Assembly: GCF_009372255.1 (NCBI RefSeq)
Contig: NZ_LXGN01000056.1
Coordinates: 366,516-430,515, forward strand
Reading direction: 5' to 3'
DNA length: 64,000 nucleotides
From: Acinetobacter guerrae
GTDB lineage: Bacteria > Pseudomonadota > Gammaproteobacteria > Pseudomonadales > Moraxellaceae
In this document: one piece after another, positions 42,802 to 51,898 of the stretch
How the letters are laid out: the number at the start of each line of letters is the position of its first letter
Position numbering within the stretch: the first letter of the stretch is position 1
The notes under the pieces: model-generated
The model's input: the letters and a program-made list of their open reading frames with translations, nothing else
Told to the model about the DNA's origin: nothing
The model's database searches: none
Made by a program: the position numbers and the translations under genes

Positions 42802-44109
42802 CTATATGGTTTGTACCCATTCATGTTCAGTCTGATCTGAACCAAAAAGTGAACGACGTGATTGTTTTGGAATTCGCGGGCATTGTGTTGAAATTTGATA
42901 AAGTACATTCCCCAATGCTGGCAAATGTGTGCCAATCACCGATTTACCTGTAGTTAAAAATGATACGCTAATGTCTCGTTCAGGGTCGGCCCAACATAAA
43001 ATATTGGAAAATCCGATATGACCAAAGGCTTGTCCTGTTTGCGGGCCAAACAATCCAATCGGGTTGCTGCCAAGCATTGGACCTAGTGCGTAACGCATTG
43101 GTGCGAGTAGGGTACGATCCAGACTGGTTACAGACGTCGGTATAGTGGCACGAAATACCGTGCGGGGGCTCATAATCTGTTTACCGTTGTATTGACCCCC
43201 ACTCAACAACATTTCAAAAAAGCGACCTGCCTGTTCGGCGCTAGTATAAATATTGCCTGCGGGGCAAATACTATCCATAAAACGAGTGTCGTTGGTTACA
43301 TCAACGGCCAATTGTAAACCGCCGCCAAGCACATGATTGAGGTAATGATCTGTTCCCAGACGAGGATGTAAACCCGTTGGATAATTTAAGGCAACTTGTT
43401 CCCGATATTCTGGTTTTAAACCATAATTGAAATACGTCATATTCATAGGTTTTTCGATGGTTTCATGTAGAAAATGACGTAGATCCTGACCTGTAACGCG
43501 CTCAATCAACTCACCTAAAATATAGCCTGCTGTAACCGCATGATATGCCAGACGTGAACCCGATACAGAGATGGGTTTTGCTGCATATAATCGTTTTAAA
43601 ATTTCATCTTTATCGAACAGTAATCCAGGTGTTACTTCACCTTCGATTTTGGGAATACCACCACGATGAGAAAGCAAATGAAATATCGTGGTGCGGCGTT
43701 TACCATGTACAGCATATTCAGGAATATAATAACTAATTGGGTCGAGTAAATTAATTTCGCCTTGTTCATCAAGCATATGGATGAGCATGGCAGTTATCAT
43801 TTTAGAGGCAGAAAATAAACAAACAGGGGTGTCTGGCGAGCCGATTTTTGCCGTTGTACTCAAACCTTGCGTCGAATTTCCTGATGCATATCCCAAACTG
43901 CGATTAAGTAAAACTTTTCCATGACGACGTAAACAAAAGCCGATAAATGGATAATTTCCAGTTTTATAAGCCCCTTCTACACTTTTCCATATTTTTTGTA
44001 GTTGTTGCTCGGTCATGCCCCCTTGTTCTGGGTTGACTTCATCCTGACTACGCATCACTGAAATAAGATTGTGAGGGACAAAACAAGTATTGGTTGATAG
44101 TAATTTCAC
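42802..44109 (-). CDS. Serine hydrolase, beta-lactamase/esterase (EstB-like) family
   Basis: FSASKMITAMLIH (SxxK), YHAVTAGYILGELIE, FGHIGFSNILCWADP; 435 aa. Confidence 0.85.
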   Translation of the reverse strand: MKLLSTNTCFVPHNLISVMRSQDEVNPEQGGMTEQQLQKIWKSVEGAYKTGNYPFIGFCLRRHGKVLLNRSLGYASGNSTQGLSTTAKIGSPDTPVCLFSASKMITAMLIHMLDEQGEINLLDPISYYIPEYAVHGKRRTTIFHLLSHRGGIPKIEGEVTPGLLFDKDEILKRLYAAKPISVSGSRLAYHAVTAGYILGELIERVTGQDLRHFLHETIEKPMNMTYFNYGLKPEYREQVALNYPTGLHPRLGTDHYLNHVLGGGLQLAVDVTNDTRFMDSICPAGNIYTSAEQAGRFFEMLLSGGQYNGKQIMSPRTVFRATIPTSVTSLDRTLLAPMRYALGPMLGSNPIGLFGPQTGQAFGHIGFSNILCWADPERDISVSFLTTGKSVIGTHLPALGNVLYQISTQCPRIPKQSRRSLFGSDQTEHEWVQTI

Positions 44110-44381
44110 AGCAAATCCATTTCTTTTCTTTTTATATCAGGCTAGTGTGCAGAGCTGTTATGTAAATGTCAGTGTCTTAAATGACCAGTATGCATGCGTA
44201 TTATGCAATGAAATATTGCCAAGCGGATAAGCTGCATGATTTAAGAATTGTCAATTCGACCTGAATCCTTTAAAATATGTCACTGCTGTAGTGATGCACG
44301 GCAGTCAGTAGGTTTGGGTTTTACCTTAAATTTATTGATCAGTATCAATCTATTTTATTTTAAGCATCTCGGAGAAATCGA

Positions 44382-44651
44382 ATGGCTTTAACTAACACAG
44401 ATCGCGCAGAGATCATCGCTAAATTTGCTCGTGCTGAAAACGACACTGGTTCACCAGAAGTACAAGTTGCTTTATTGACTGCACAAATCAATGATTTGCA
44501 AGGTCACTTTAAAGAACACAAACACGACCATCATAGCCGTCGCGGTCTTATCCGTATGGTTAACCAACGTCGTAAATTACTTGACTACTTAAATGGTAAA
44601 GACCATGGTCGTTATGTAAGTCTAATTAACGAACTAGGTTTACGTCGTTAA
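44382..44651 (+). CDS. rpsO: 30S ribosomal protein S15
   Basis: 89 aa; [36 protein letters not shown]. Confidence 0.98.
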   Translation: MALTNTDRAEIIAKFARAENDTGSPEVQVALLTAQINDLQGHFKEHKHDHHSRRGLIRMVNQRRKLLDYLNGKDHGRYVSLINELGLRR

Positions 44652-44729
44652 TTCGATTTCAGGCTTGATTTTCGGTATTTATATGACGTTGTGTCTAAGC
44701 GTTAATAAAATAGTACTGAAAAGAAAGTA

Positions 44730-44754
44730 TCATTTAGTGTGTGTCACTAAATGA
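44730..44754 (+). promoter_or_regulatory. rpsO-pnp intergenic hairpin (candidate RNase III / PNPase control element)
   Basis: 10-bp perfect stem tcatttagtg-tgtgt-cactaaatga. Confidence 0.5.
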
Positions 44755-44758
44755 CTTT

Positions 44759-44790
44759 AGAAGGGGCGATTGTTCGCTCCTTCTTTGTGT
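44759..44790 (+). terminator. Terminator-like hairpin between rpsO and pnp
   Basis: agaaggggcga-ttgt-tcgctccttct followed by ttg-rich sequence. Confidence 0.65.
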
Positions 44791-44928
44791 TTATTCTCTA
44801 GTGAGGTCGGCTTCTAAGCTTTGTCATTGACCATTGTTTGTAATCATCTGATCGCAATGGTTTGAATGCCAAACCTTAGGGGTCTCCACTAGAATAACTG
44901 TTCAAAAAGAACCAGGAAAATATAATAC

Positions 44929-47022
44929 ATGTCAATGTTTAATATCGTTCGTAAAGAATTTCAATTCGGTCAGCATCAAGTTGTTTTAGAAACAGGTCGT
45001 GTGGCACGTCAAGCAAATACCGTATTAATCACCATGGGTGGTGTAACGGTACTTGTTGCAGTAGTTGCTCAACCTAAAGCGAAAGCAGGTCAAGACTTTT
45101 TCCCATTGACTGTAAACTATCAAGAAAAACAATATGCTGCTGGTCGTATTCCAGGTGGTTATGGTAAGCGTGAAGGACGTGCATCTGAAGCAGAAACTTT
45201 GATTTCTCGTTTGATTGACCGTCCAATTCGCCCATTGTTCCCAGAAGGTTACTTCAACGAAATTCAGGTGACTGCAACTGTTGTATCTTCTGATAAAACT
45301 ATGGATGCTGATATTGCTGCAATGTTGGGTACGTCTGCTGCATTGTCAATTGCAGGTACGCCGTTCCGTGGTCCAATTGGTGGTGCGCGTGTTGGTCTTA
45401 TCAATGGTGAATACGTTTTAAACCCAAATCATGAGCAATTGGCACAGTCTGATCTTGATCTTGTCGTGGCAGGTACTGAATCTGCGGTGTTGATGGTTGA
45501 ATCTGAAGCTAAAGAGCTTTCAGAAGATCAGATGCTCGGTGCAGTTCTGTTTGGTCATGATGAAATGCAAATCGCAATTCAGGCGATTAAAGAGTTTGCT
45601 GCTGCTGCGGGCGCGGTTGAGTCAACTTGGGTTGCACCAACTAAAAATGAAACTTTGCTTGAGCAATTAAAAACAGCTTTTGAAGCGAAAATTTCTGAAG
45701 CATATACCATTGCGGTCAAGCAAGACCGTTACACAGCGCTTGATGCACTTTATGCAGAAGCCGTTGCACAATTCGTTCCTGAAAATGACGAAACTGGTAT
45801 TGCTGATGAAGTAAACGAACTTTTTGAAGATCTTAAATACCGTACTGTACGCGACAACATCTTGTCTGGTAAGCCACGTATTGATGGTCGTGATACCAAA
45901 ACAGTTCGTGGTATCGACGTTCAGGTTGGTGTGTTAGGTCGTGCGCACGGTTCTGCATTATTTACACGTGGTGAAACTCAAGCGTTAGTGACAACAACTT
46001 TGGGTAATACACGTGATGCATTGATGGTTGATACCCTTGCAGGAACTAAAACTGACAACTTTATGTTGCATTATAATTTCCCTGCATATTCTGTGGGTGA
46101 AACAGGTCGTGAATCTGGCCCGAAACGCCGTGAGATTGGTCATGGTCGTTTGGCTCGTCGTGGTGTTCAAGCAGTTCTTCCTGCTGCTGACCGCTTCCCG
46201 TACGTGATTCGTATCGTATCTGATATTACTGAATCAAATGGTTCATCTTCAATGGCTTCTGTATGTGGTGCTTCATTATCACTTATGGATGCAGGTGTAC
46301 CATTAAAAGCACCAGTTGCGGGTATCGCGATGGGTCTAGTGAAAGAAGGTGAGCGTTTCGCTGTTCTTTCAGACATCTTGGGTGATGAAGATCATTTAGG
46401 TGATATGGACTTTAAAGTGGCAGGTTCTGCAAACGGTATTACTGCACTTCAAATGGACATCAAGATTGAAGGTATTACCGAAGAAATTATGGAAGTTGCA
46501 TTGAATCAGGCATATGCGGGTCGTATGCATATCCTGAATGAAATGAATAAAGTGATTTCTCGTGCTCGTCCAGAAATTTCAATGTTTGCACCAACATTTG
46601 AAGTGATCACGATTAATCCAGATAAGATCCGTGATGTAATTGGTAAAGGTGGTGCAACAATTCGTCAAATCACTGAAGAAACCAAAGCAGCGATTGATAT
46701 CGAAGACAATGGTACAGTGCGTGTATTTGGTGAATCTAAAGCTGCTGCACGTGCTGCGATTGCGAAGATTCAAGCGCTTACAGCTGAAGTTGAACCAGGT
46801 AAGATCTATGATGGTAAAGTAATTCGTATTGTTGAATTCGGTGCGTTTGTAAACATTATGCCGGGTACAGATGGTTTGCTTCACATTTCTCAAATTTCAA
46901 ATGAGCGTGTTGCTAACGTAACTGATGTGCTCAAAGAAGGTCAGGAAATCAAAGTCCAAGTTGCCGATGTTGACAATCGTGGTCGTATTAAATTGACGAT
47001 GAAAGACATTGAACAGGCTTAA
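44929..47022 (+). CDS. pnp: Polyribonucleotide nucleotidyltransferase
   Basis: Two RNase PH domains plus KH ([16 protein letters not shown]) and S1 domains; 697 aa. Confidence 0.98.
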   Translation: MSMFNIVRKEFQFGQHQVVLETGRVARQANTVLITMGGVTVLVAVVAQPKAKAGQDFFPLTVNYQEKQYAAGRIPGGYGKREGRASEAETLISRLIDRPIRPLFPEGYFNEIQVTATVVSSDKTMDADIAAMLGTSAALSIAGTPFRGPIGGARVGLINGEYVLNPNHEQLAQSDLDLVVAGTESAVLMVESEAKELSEDQMLGAVLFGHDEMQIAIQAIKEFAAAAGAVESTWVAPTKNETLLEQLKTAFEAKISEAYTIAVKQDRYTALDALYAEAVAQFVPENDETGIADEVNELFEDLKYRTVRDNILSGKPRIDGRDTKTVRGIDVQVGVLGRAHGSALFTRGETQALVTTTLGNTRDALMVDTLAGTKTDNFMLHYNFPAYSVGETGRESGPKRREIGHGRLARRGVQAVLPAADRFPYVIRIVSDITESNGSSSMASVCGASLSLMDAGVPLKAPVAGIAMGLVKEGERFAVLSDILGDEDHLGDMDFKVAGSANGITALQMDIKIEGITEEIMEVALNQAYAGRMHILNEMNKVISRARPEISMFAPTFEVITINPDKIRDVIGKGGATIRQITEETKAAIDIEDNGTVRVFGESKAAARAAIAKIQALTAEVEPGKIYDGKVIRIVEFGAFVNIMPGTDGLLHISQISNERVANVTDVLKEGQEIKVQVADVDNRGRIKLTMKDIEQA

Positions 47023-47044
47023 ATAAGACTGTTTAAAATAGTAT

Positions 47045-47073
47045 AAAAAAATCCGCTTCGGCGGATTTTTTTA
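47045..47073. terminator. Rho-independent terminator after pnp
   Basis: aaaaaatccgc-ttcg-gcggattttttta. Confidence 0.92.
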
Positions 47074-47104
47074 TTGTAGCGATGAAAATTCAAGCCTGAA
47101 ATTA

Positions 47105-47317
47105 TTACTCTGCTTGTTTGAGCATTTTATACAGCTCATCTTTGAGTTTTAATTTCTGACGTTTTAAGTCCTCAATTTCGGTGAGTCCACTGGTCACAGG
47201 ATTTTGTTCTAAACGAATAATTTCATGATCTAGCACATTGTGTTCTTCAAAAATTTTAGAAAAATGAGCATCATCTTGTTTGAGTTGGCTAATTAGAGCG
47301 CGGTATTCTGGAAACAT
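47105..47317 (-). CDS. DUF465/YdcH-family small protein
   Basis: 70 aa, FPEYRALISQLKQDDAHFSKIFEEHNVLDHEI and LKRQKLKLKDELYKML. Confidence 0.88.
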   Translation of the reverse strand: MFPEYRALISQLKQDDAHFSKIFEEHNVLDHEIIRLEQNPVTSGLTEIEDLKRQKLKLKDELYKMLKQAE

Positions 47318-47523
47318 AGATTCACCTTTTATTTCATGTTTAAGTTTATTTCTCTCATTTGAGTATGCTTAAAACTGACTAAAAATGATCTCAAAAAACA
47401 TAGGCGAGCCATACAGATTTAATCCTTAAAGATAATATGCCTTTATGCTAAAATATGGCAGTTAAATTAAGTTAATACCGTGTGATCTCTGTAAGTAAAA
47501 TACCGTTATTAAGTTATAGAAAT

Positions 47524-47649
47524 ATGCTTGATCTACTGCCGCCACTTTTGATTGGGGAAGTTGAATGTTGTTTTAAGCCAAATGATGAAATTGCTGGTCA
47601 GTTAAGCTTTTATCTAGCTATTTATGCTAAAAATAACAACAGAAATTAA
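47524..47649 (+). CDS. Small ORF (41 aa) directly upstream of the corA-like gene
   Basis: Read directly: MLDLLPPLLIGEVECCFKPNDEIAGQLSFYLAIYAKNNNRN*; below the ORF-track length cutoff; ends 11 nt before the corA-like ATG. Confidence 0.35.
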   Translation: MLDLLPPLLIGEVECCFKPNDEIAGQLSFYLAIYAKNNNRN

Positions 47650-47660
47650 GAGACGTTGTT

Positions 47661-48884
47661 ATGCAGATCTATTATTTTTATCGGCACACTACAGAACAAT
47701 ATATTTTTTTAAGTCATGAAGCTCGAAGTGATCATTCATTGATCTTTCAATGGGTAGATTGTGTCCGTGAAGATGTAGTGAATCATGCCGAAGACTGGCA
47801 GAAAAAAATTAAAGCTATAACAGGGCTCACCATTAATGAATTTCATATTCGGGATATTTTAAATATTGATCATCCGTGTGATTTTGACACCATGGAAGAT
47901 TATGACGTTTTGATTTTCAGAAAAATAATTACCCCAGATGATCATATCGAAAATAATAATGGTACAGGCGAACAGCACGAAAGTATTTTTGGGTTGGCGA
48001 CAACACCAATCAGCTTTATCGTAAGTCAGCATATTTTGGTGAGTATCAGAGAACAAGGCAACAAAGCGATTGATAACTATGTGCAACGCTTTCAGAATAT
48101 ATTACAGCGAAATATTGAAGAACAAAATAAACCCAGAAAGTTGCCCCAAAGTCCGATTGATTTGAGCTTGAGATTGCTCAATACCATTATTGATGGTTAT
48201 CTTGAATTACGTACACCCTTGACCCGTCGTGTGGAACATTGGCAACGAGAACTATTACAAGGACGAAAGCGTTTTAACCAGTGGCCACAATTATTTCAGG
48301 AAAATATGGCATTTCAGCAGGTTGAAAATTTGTGTGAAGAACAGATTGAAACCTTGCAGGAATTACGCGATGAACTGGTCGAAAATTATCACCATCTGAT
48401 GGGTGAGCATGCAACAGAGTCCCCCGATCTGTTACTGGTGCGTATGAACGATCTGGTCAGCCATTTGGAACGCACTCAGAAGCATACTTCACGTTTACGC
48501 ATGGCGATTCAATCTGCAATTGATTTGCATTTCAACGCGATTGCCAATCAAACCAACGAAAACATGCGTATTCTTGCAATTATTACTGCTGTTTTTGCGC
48601 CATTGACGTTGTTGACTGGCGTGTATGGGATGAATTTTGAGTTTATTCCGGGTCTAAAATCTCCACTTGGTTTCTGGATGATGCTGGCCGTGATGTTATT
48701 GTGTACGTTGCTGTTGCTTTACTATTTTTATCGGCAACATCTGGTGGGTCGTGGTGAAAAAAGTGTGATTGAACTGCTCGCCCAGCAAAAGCGTCAGCAT
48801 AATGTTAATTTATTTTGGTTTCTTGAGTACGAACCACTGAAACAAACCCTTAAAGAAGTTGAAAAAATGACCAAATTTAAGTAA
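47661..48884 (+). CDS. corA: CorA-family divalent metal ion transporter
   Basis: C-terminal TM1 ending in the YGMNF (GMN) signature; 407 aa. Confidence 0.88.
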   Translation: MQIYYFYRHTTEQYIFLSHEARSDHSLIFQWVDCVREDVVNHAEDWQKKIKAITGLTINEFHIRDILNIDHPCDFDTMEDYDVLIFRKIITPDDHIENNNGTGEQHESIFGLATTPISFIVSQHILVSIREQGNKAIDNYVQRFQNILQRNIEEQNKPRKLPQSPIDLSLRLLNTIIDGYLELRTPLTRRVEHWQRELLQGRKRFNQWPQLFQENMAFQQVENLCEEQIETLQELRDELVENYHHLMGEHATESPDLLLVRMNDLVSHLERTQKHTSRLRMAIQSAIDLHFNAIANQTNENMRILAIITAVFAPLTLLTGVYGMNFEFIPGLKSPLGFWMMLAVMLLCTLLLLYYFYRQHLVGRGEKSVIELLAQQKRQHNVNLFWFLEYEPLKQTLKEVEKMTKFK

Positions 48885-48949
48885 AACAGCAGAGGATTGA
48901 TGAGTCCATTGTTGGCTTCACATTTAAATTTGAGTCAGCTAGACTAGAG

Positions 48950-49075
48950 CCACAGGAGATGGCATTCTTCCTGATACAAACCGCCAATATTGGCTAATGA
49001 TGCCTACGTCCCTTTATTTGACAGGGGAGCGTAGGTGTACGTGCTCTGTTCGATAAAAATAATTTTGGAGCATAA
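48950..49075 (+). ncRNA. Fluoride riboswitch (crcB motif) plus expression-platform hairpin
   Basis: Core aggagatggcattcttcctgatacaaaccgccaatattggctaatgatgcctacg, then cctacg...cgtagg hairpin; immediately upstream of crcB. Confidence 0.88.
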
Positions 49076-49082
49076 GGTTATT

Positions 49083-49463
49083 ATGTATTATTCGCTTCTT
49101 TCTATCGCGTTGGGTTCTATATTAGGTGCATGGTCACGCTGGTTTTTAGGATTAAAATTTAATACAACTTTTGAGAATGTCCCATTAGGGACATTGTTGG
49201 CGAATTTGATCGGTGGCTTTGTTATTGGATTTGCAATTGCTTTTTTTGCAAATAGTCATTTAAGTTCAAACTATAAATTATTTATCATTACTGGTTTTTG
49301 TGGCGCGCTCACCACATTTTCAACATTTTCGGCAGAAGTCGTGGGCCTATTACAGCAGCAAAAAATTTCAGTTGCGATTTTTCTAATTTGTATTCATTTA
49401 TTGGGTTCACTCATCTGCACCATTTTAGGATTATTATCCTATCAATGGATTGCCCAACATTAA
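49083..49463 (+). CDS. crcB: Fluoride channel CrcB/FluC
   Basis: GAWSRWFLG, GTLLANLIGGFVIG and TGFCGALTTFSTFSAE motifs. Start trimmed to MYYSLL. Confidence 0.95.
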   Translation: MYYSLLSIALGSILGAWSRWFLGLKFNTTFENVPLGTLLANLIGGFVIGFAIAFFANSHLSSNYKLFIITGFCGALTTFSTFSAEVVGLLQQQKISVAIFLICIHLLGSLICTILGLLSYQWIAQH

Positions 49464-49475
49464 CATGAAAATAAA

Positions 49476-49503
49476 ATTCGTGATCAGTTACATGATCACG
49501 AAT
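49476..49503. terminator. Bidirectional hairpin between crcB and cbpM
   Basis: 11-bp stem attcgtgatca-gttaca-tgatcacgaat. Confidence 0.7.
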
Positions 49504-49512
49504 AGGCAATAA

Positions 49513-49842
49513 TTAAGATTGATTTGGGCGAAGTTGGCGACGCAATTGGTGAACTTCATCAATCAAATCTAGCATGACAGCCACCGCAGAAAGACTGGCA
49601 TCAAAATCACGTTGCAAACGATAAGCTCGTCTGGCACGAATGACATCTTTCCCCAAAAAATGATACTGCTGAGACTGAACGGTGGCAGACAAAATATCAT
49701 ACTCAATCAGTTGTAAAATCCATTCTGGGCTTTGACCGCAGACCTGAGCAAAATGATTCAAATCAAAGGTGCATTGTTCATCAATGATTTCCGCTTCATT
49801 CGATCCGTTATACACGATTTCACGATAATGTATGGTTGGCAT
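49513..49842 (-). CDS. cbpM: Chaperone modulator CbpM (MerR-like)
   Basis: 109 aa, downstream of cbpA; RARRAYRLQRDFDASLSAVAVMLDLIDEVHQLRRQL. Confidence 0.88.
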   Translation of the reverse strand: MPTIHYREIVYNGSNEAEIIDEQCTFDLNHFAQVCGQSPEWILQLIEYDILSATVQSQQYHFLGKDVIRARRAYRLQRDFDASLSAVAVMLDLIDEVHQLRRQLRPNQS

Positions 49843-49853
49843 TATTCAGCTCC

Positions 49854-50801
49854 TTATGAACGCGGTGTAAAGGATGAAAAGGCTTGAGCAAAGCTTTCAT
49901 AGGCTTGCAGTTGTTCTTCGGTGGTCGCTTGCGGTAGCACAATATTAAGCACCAGATAAAGATTTCCTGCTGTTTTAGTCGGAATCCCTTTATCTTTCAA
50001 ACGAAGTTGTTGACCCGTTTTCGCATTTTTAGGTAAATTAACACCGAGTTTGCCCGCAGGCGTATTGACCTGAATGTTTTGCCCGAGCGCAGCTTCCCAT
50101 GGTGTAACATCGACCGTTGCATAAACATCAGCACCTTCGACACGAATACGGTCTGTGTCTATATACTGAATTTCAATATAAAGATCGCCATTTTCACCGC
50201 CATTAATTCCGCTTTGGCCTTGTCCAGTTAAGCGAATTTGTTGACCTTCTTTCATGCCTTTAGGAATTTTTACCTGTAAGGTTTTACGCTGTACCTCAGG
50301 TTCACCATAGGCATTGACCGTTGGAATCTGAAGCGTAATCTGTTGAGTCGAACCATGATAAGCAATCTCGACATCTACTTCGATACTGGCATGTTGGTCT
50401 TCGCCACGCTGACTCCGTTTTTGACGCTGATATTGGTAATCACCACCACCAAAACCTGAGCCAAAGCGACCAAATAAGTCTTCAAAGCCCTGAAAGTCAG
50501 ACGCATTACCTTGACGGTAAAATTGTGCACCATCAAAGCCACTGGCTGCACCCTGACCACCACTTTGTCCAAATCCTGAAAAGCCTTGTGGATGATCGAG
50601 CATTTGATCATATTCAGCTTTTTTTTCAGGATTGCTTAGCGTGTCGTAGGCGACATTAATGACTTGCATTTTTGCTTCTGAGTCCGACTCTTTACTGACA
50701 TCAGGATGATATTTTCGTGCAAGTTTACGATAGCTTTTTTTGATTTCATCTGGAGTTGCGCTACGTGAAACCCCAAGTTCTTCATAATAGTTTTTTGCCA
50801 T
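49854..50801 (-). CDS. cbpA: DnaJ-like curved DNA-binding protein CbpA
   Basis: J domain YYEELGVSRSATPDEIKKSYRKLARKYHPDVSK; DnaJ C-terminal domains, no zinc-finger repeats. Confidence 0.92.
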   Translation of the reverse strand: MAKNYYEELGVSRSATPDEIKKSYRKLARKYHPDVSKESDSEAKMQVINVAYDTLSNPEKKAEYDQMLDHPQGFSGFGQSGGQGAASGFDGAQFYRQGNASDFQGFEDLFGRFGSGFGGGDYQYQRQKRSQRGEDQHASIEVDVEIAYHGSTQQITLQIPTVNAYGEPEVQRKTLQVKIPKGMKEGQQIRLTGQGQSGINGGENGDLYIEIQYIDTDRIRVEGADVYATVDVTPWEAALGQNIQVNTPAGKLGVNLPKNAKTGQQLRLKDKGIPTKTAGNLYLVLNIVLPQATTEEQLQAYESFAQAFSSFTPRS

Positions 50802-50912
50802 AAAAGCTCTTTTAAAATTGGGTTTTATTTCTTTTTAATTATGGTGACAAACTGAGCAATTACAAGCAACAAAGCATAACAATATGTTGATTTTTAGAAA
50901 ATGAAACACAGC

Positions 50913-50950
50913 AAAAAGCCTTCAGAATCTCGGGACTCTGAAGGCTTTTA
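50913..50950 (-). terminator. Rho-independent terminator after hslO
   Basis: agccttcaga...tctgaaggct hairpin with flanking A/T runs. Confidence 0.85.
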
Positions 50951-50972
50951 TTGGCATTAAATTAGATGTCTT

Positions 50973-51860
50973 TTAGCTTAAATGCTCACCAAATAAAGCC
51001 AGTGCTTCTTCGGCAGTGAAGCGATATTGAGTATTACAGAATTGACAGTCCATACGGATCGGATTTTGTTCAGCGAGTGTTTCGCGTACAGAGTCTACAC
51101 CAATCTGAATCAGGGCTTCGGCACAACGCTCTTTGGAGCAAGTACAGCCAAATTTGAGATGTTCAACTTCTGGCAAACGGACTTGTTCTTCATTATAAAG
51201 ACGATACAAAATCTCATTGGCTGAAAGTTCAGTTAACTCATCAGTTTTGAGTGTTTCAGTTAACATGGCGAGACGTGGCCAAATGTCTTCATCAATGAGT
51301 TGTTGTTCTTCTTCATTATTACGCGGAAGCAATTGAATCAATAAACCACCTGCGCGTTTAGGCGTGGTAGCGAGTACAATATGGGTCGGAATTTGTGCTG
51401 ATAAGTCATAATATTGCATTAAACAACCCGCAAGTGTCGGTTGGTCTAATGGCACGATGCCTTGATAACGTTCTCCAAATTCTGGTTCAATATTAATGAA
51501 CAATACAGGATTTTGTAGGCTGCTTAATACCACACGGCTATCCGTGCCTTCCTGAAAATGTGGGTCTTGTTCATAATCGGCTAAAGCGCGAACTTCACCT
51601 AAATGGTTACATTCAGCCATTGCCCATTTAAAAGTCCCCGAAGCCTGTATTTGTAAGCTAATACGCCCTTTAATTTTTAAGGTACTGGCCAATAATGCAG
51701 TAGCACAGAGCATTTCCCCTAATAGTGCTTTTACTGCAGGCATATAATTACGTTGCGCCAGAATGGTTTGCAGGGCTTCTTCAAGATGAACGACTTCTCC
51801 ACGAACAGGGCAGTCCTCAATATAAAAGCGTTGGCGTAGATCAGACATATTTTTCTCCAT
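50973..51860 (-). CDS. hslO: 33 kDa redox-regulated chaperone Hsp33
   Basis: C-terminal zinc motif CTCSKERC...CQFC; start probably MSDLRQRF. Confidence 0.95.
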   Translation of the reverse strand: MEKNMSDLRQRFYIEDCPVRGEVVHLEEALQTILAQRNYMPAVKALLGEMLCATALLASTLKIKGRISLQIQASGTFKWAMAECNHLGEVRALADYEQDPHFQEGTDSRVVLSSLQNPVLFINIEPEFGERYQGIVPLDQPTLAGCLMQYYDLSAQIPTHIVLATTPKRAGGLLIQLLPRNNEEEQQLIDEDIWPRLAMLTETLKTDELTELSANEILYRLYNEEQVRLPEVEHLKFGCTCSKERCAEALIQIGVDSVRETLAEQNPIRMDCQFCNTQYRFTAEEALALFGEHLS

Positions 51861-51898
51861 AACCCTGTCTTAATGGTGTCTTTATTGTAAAACACAAG

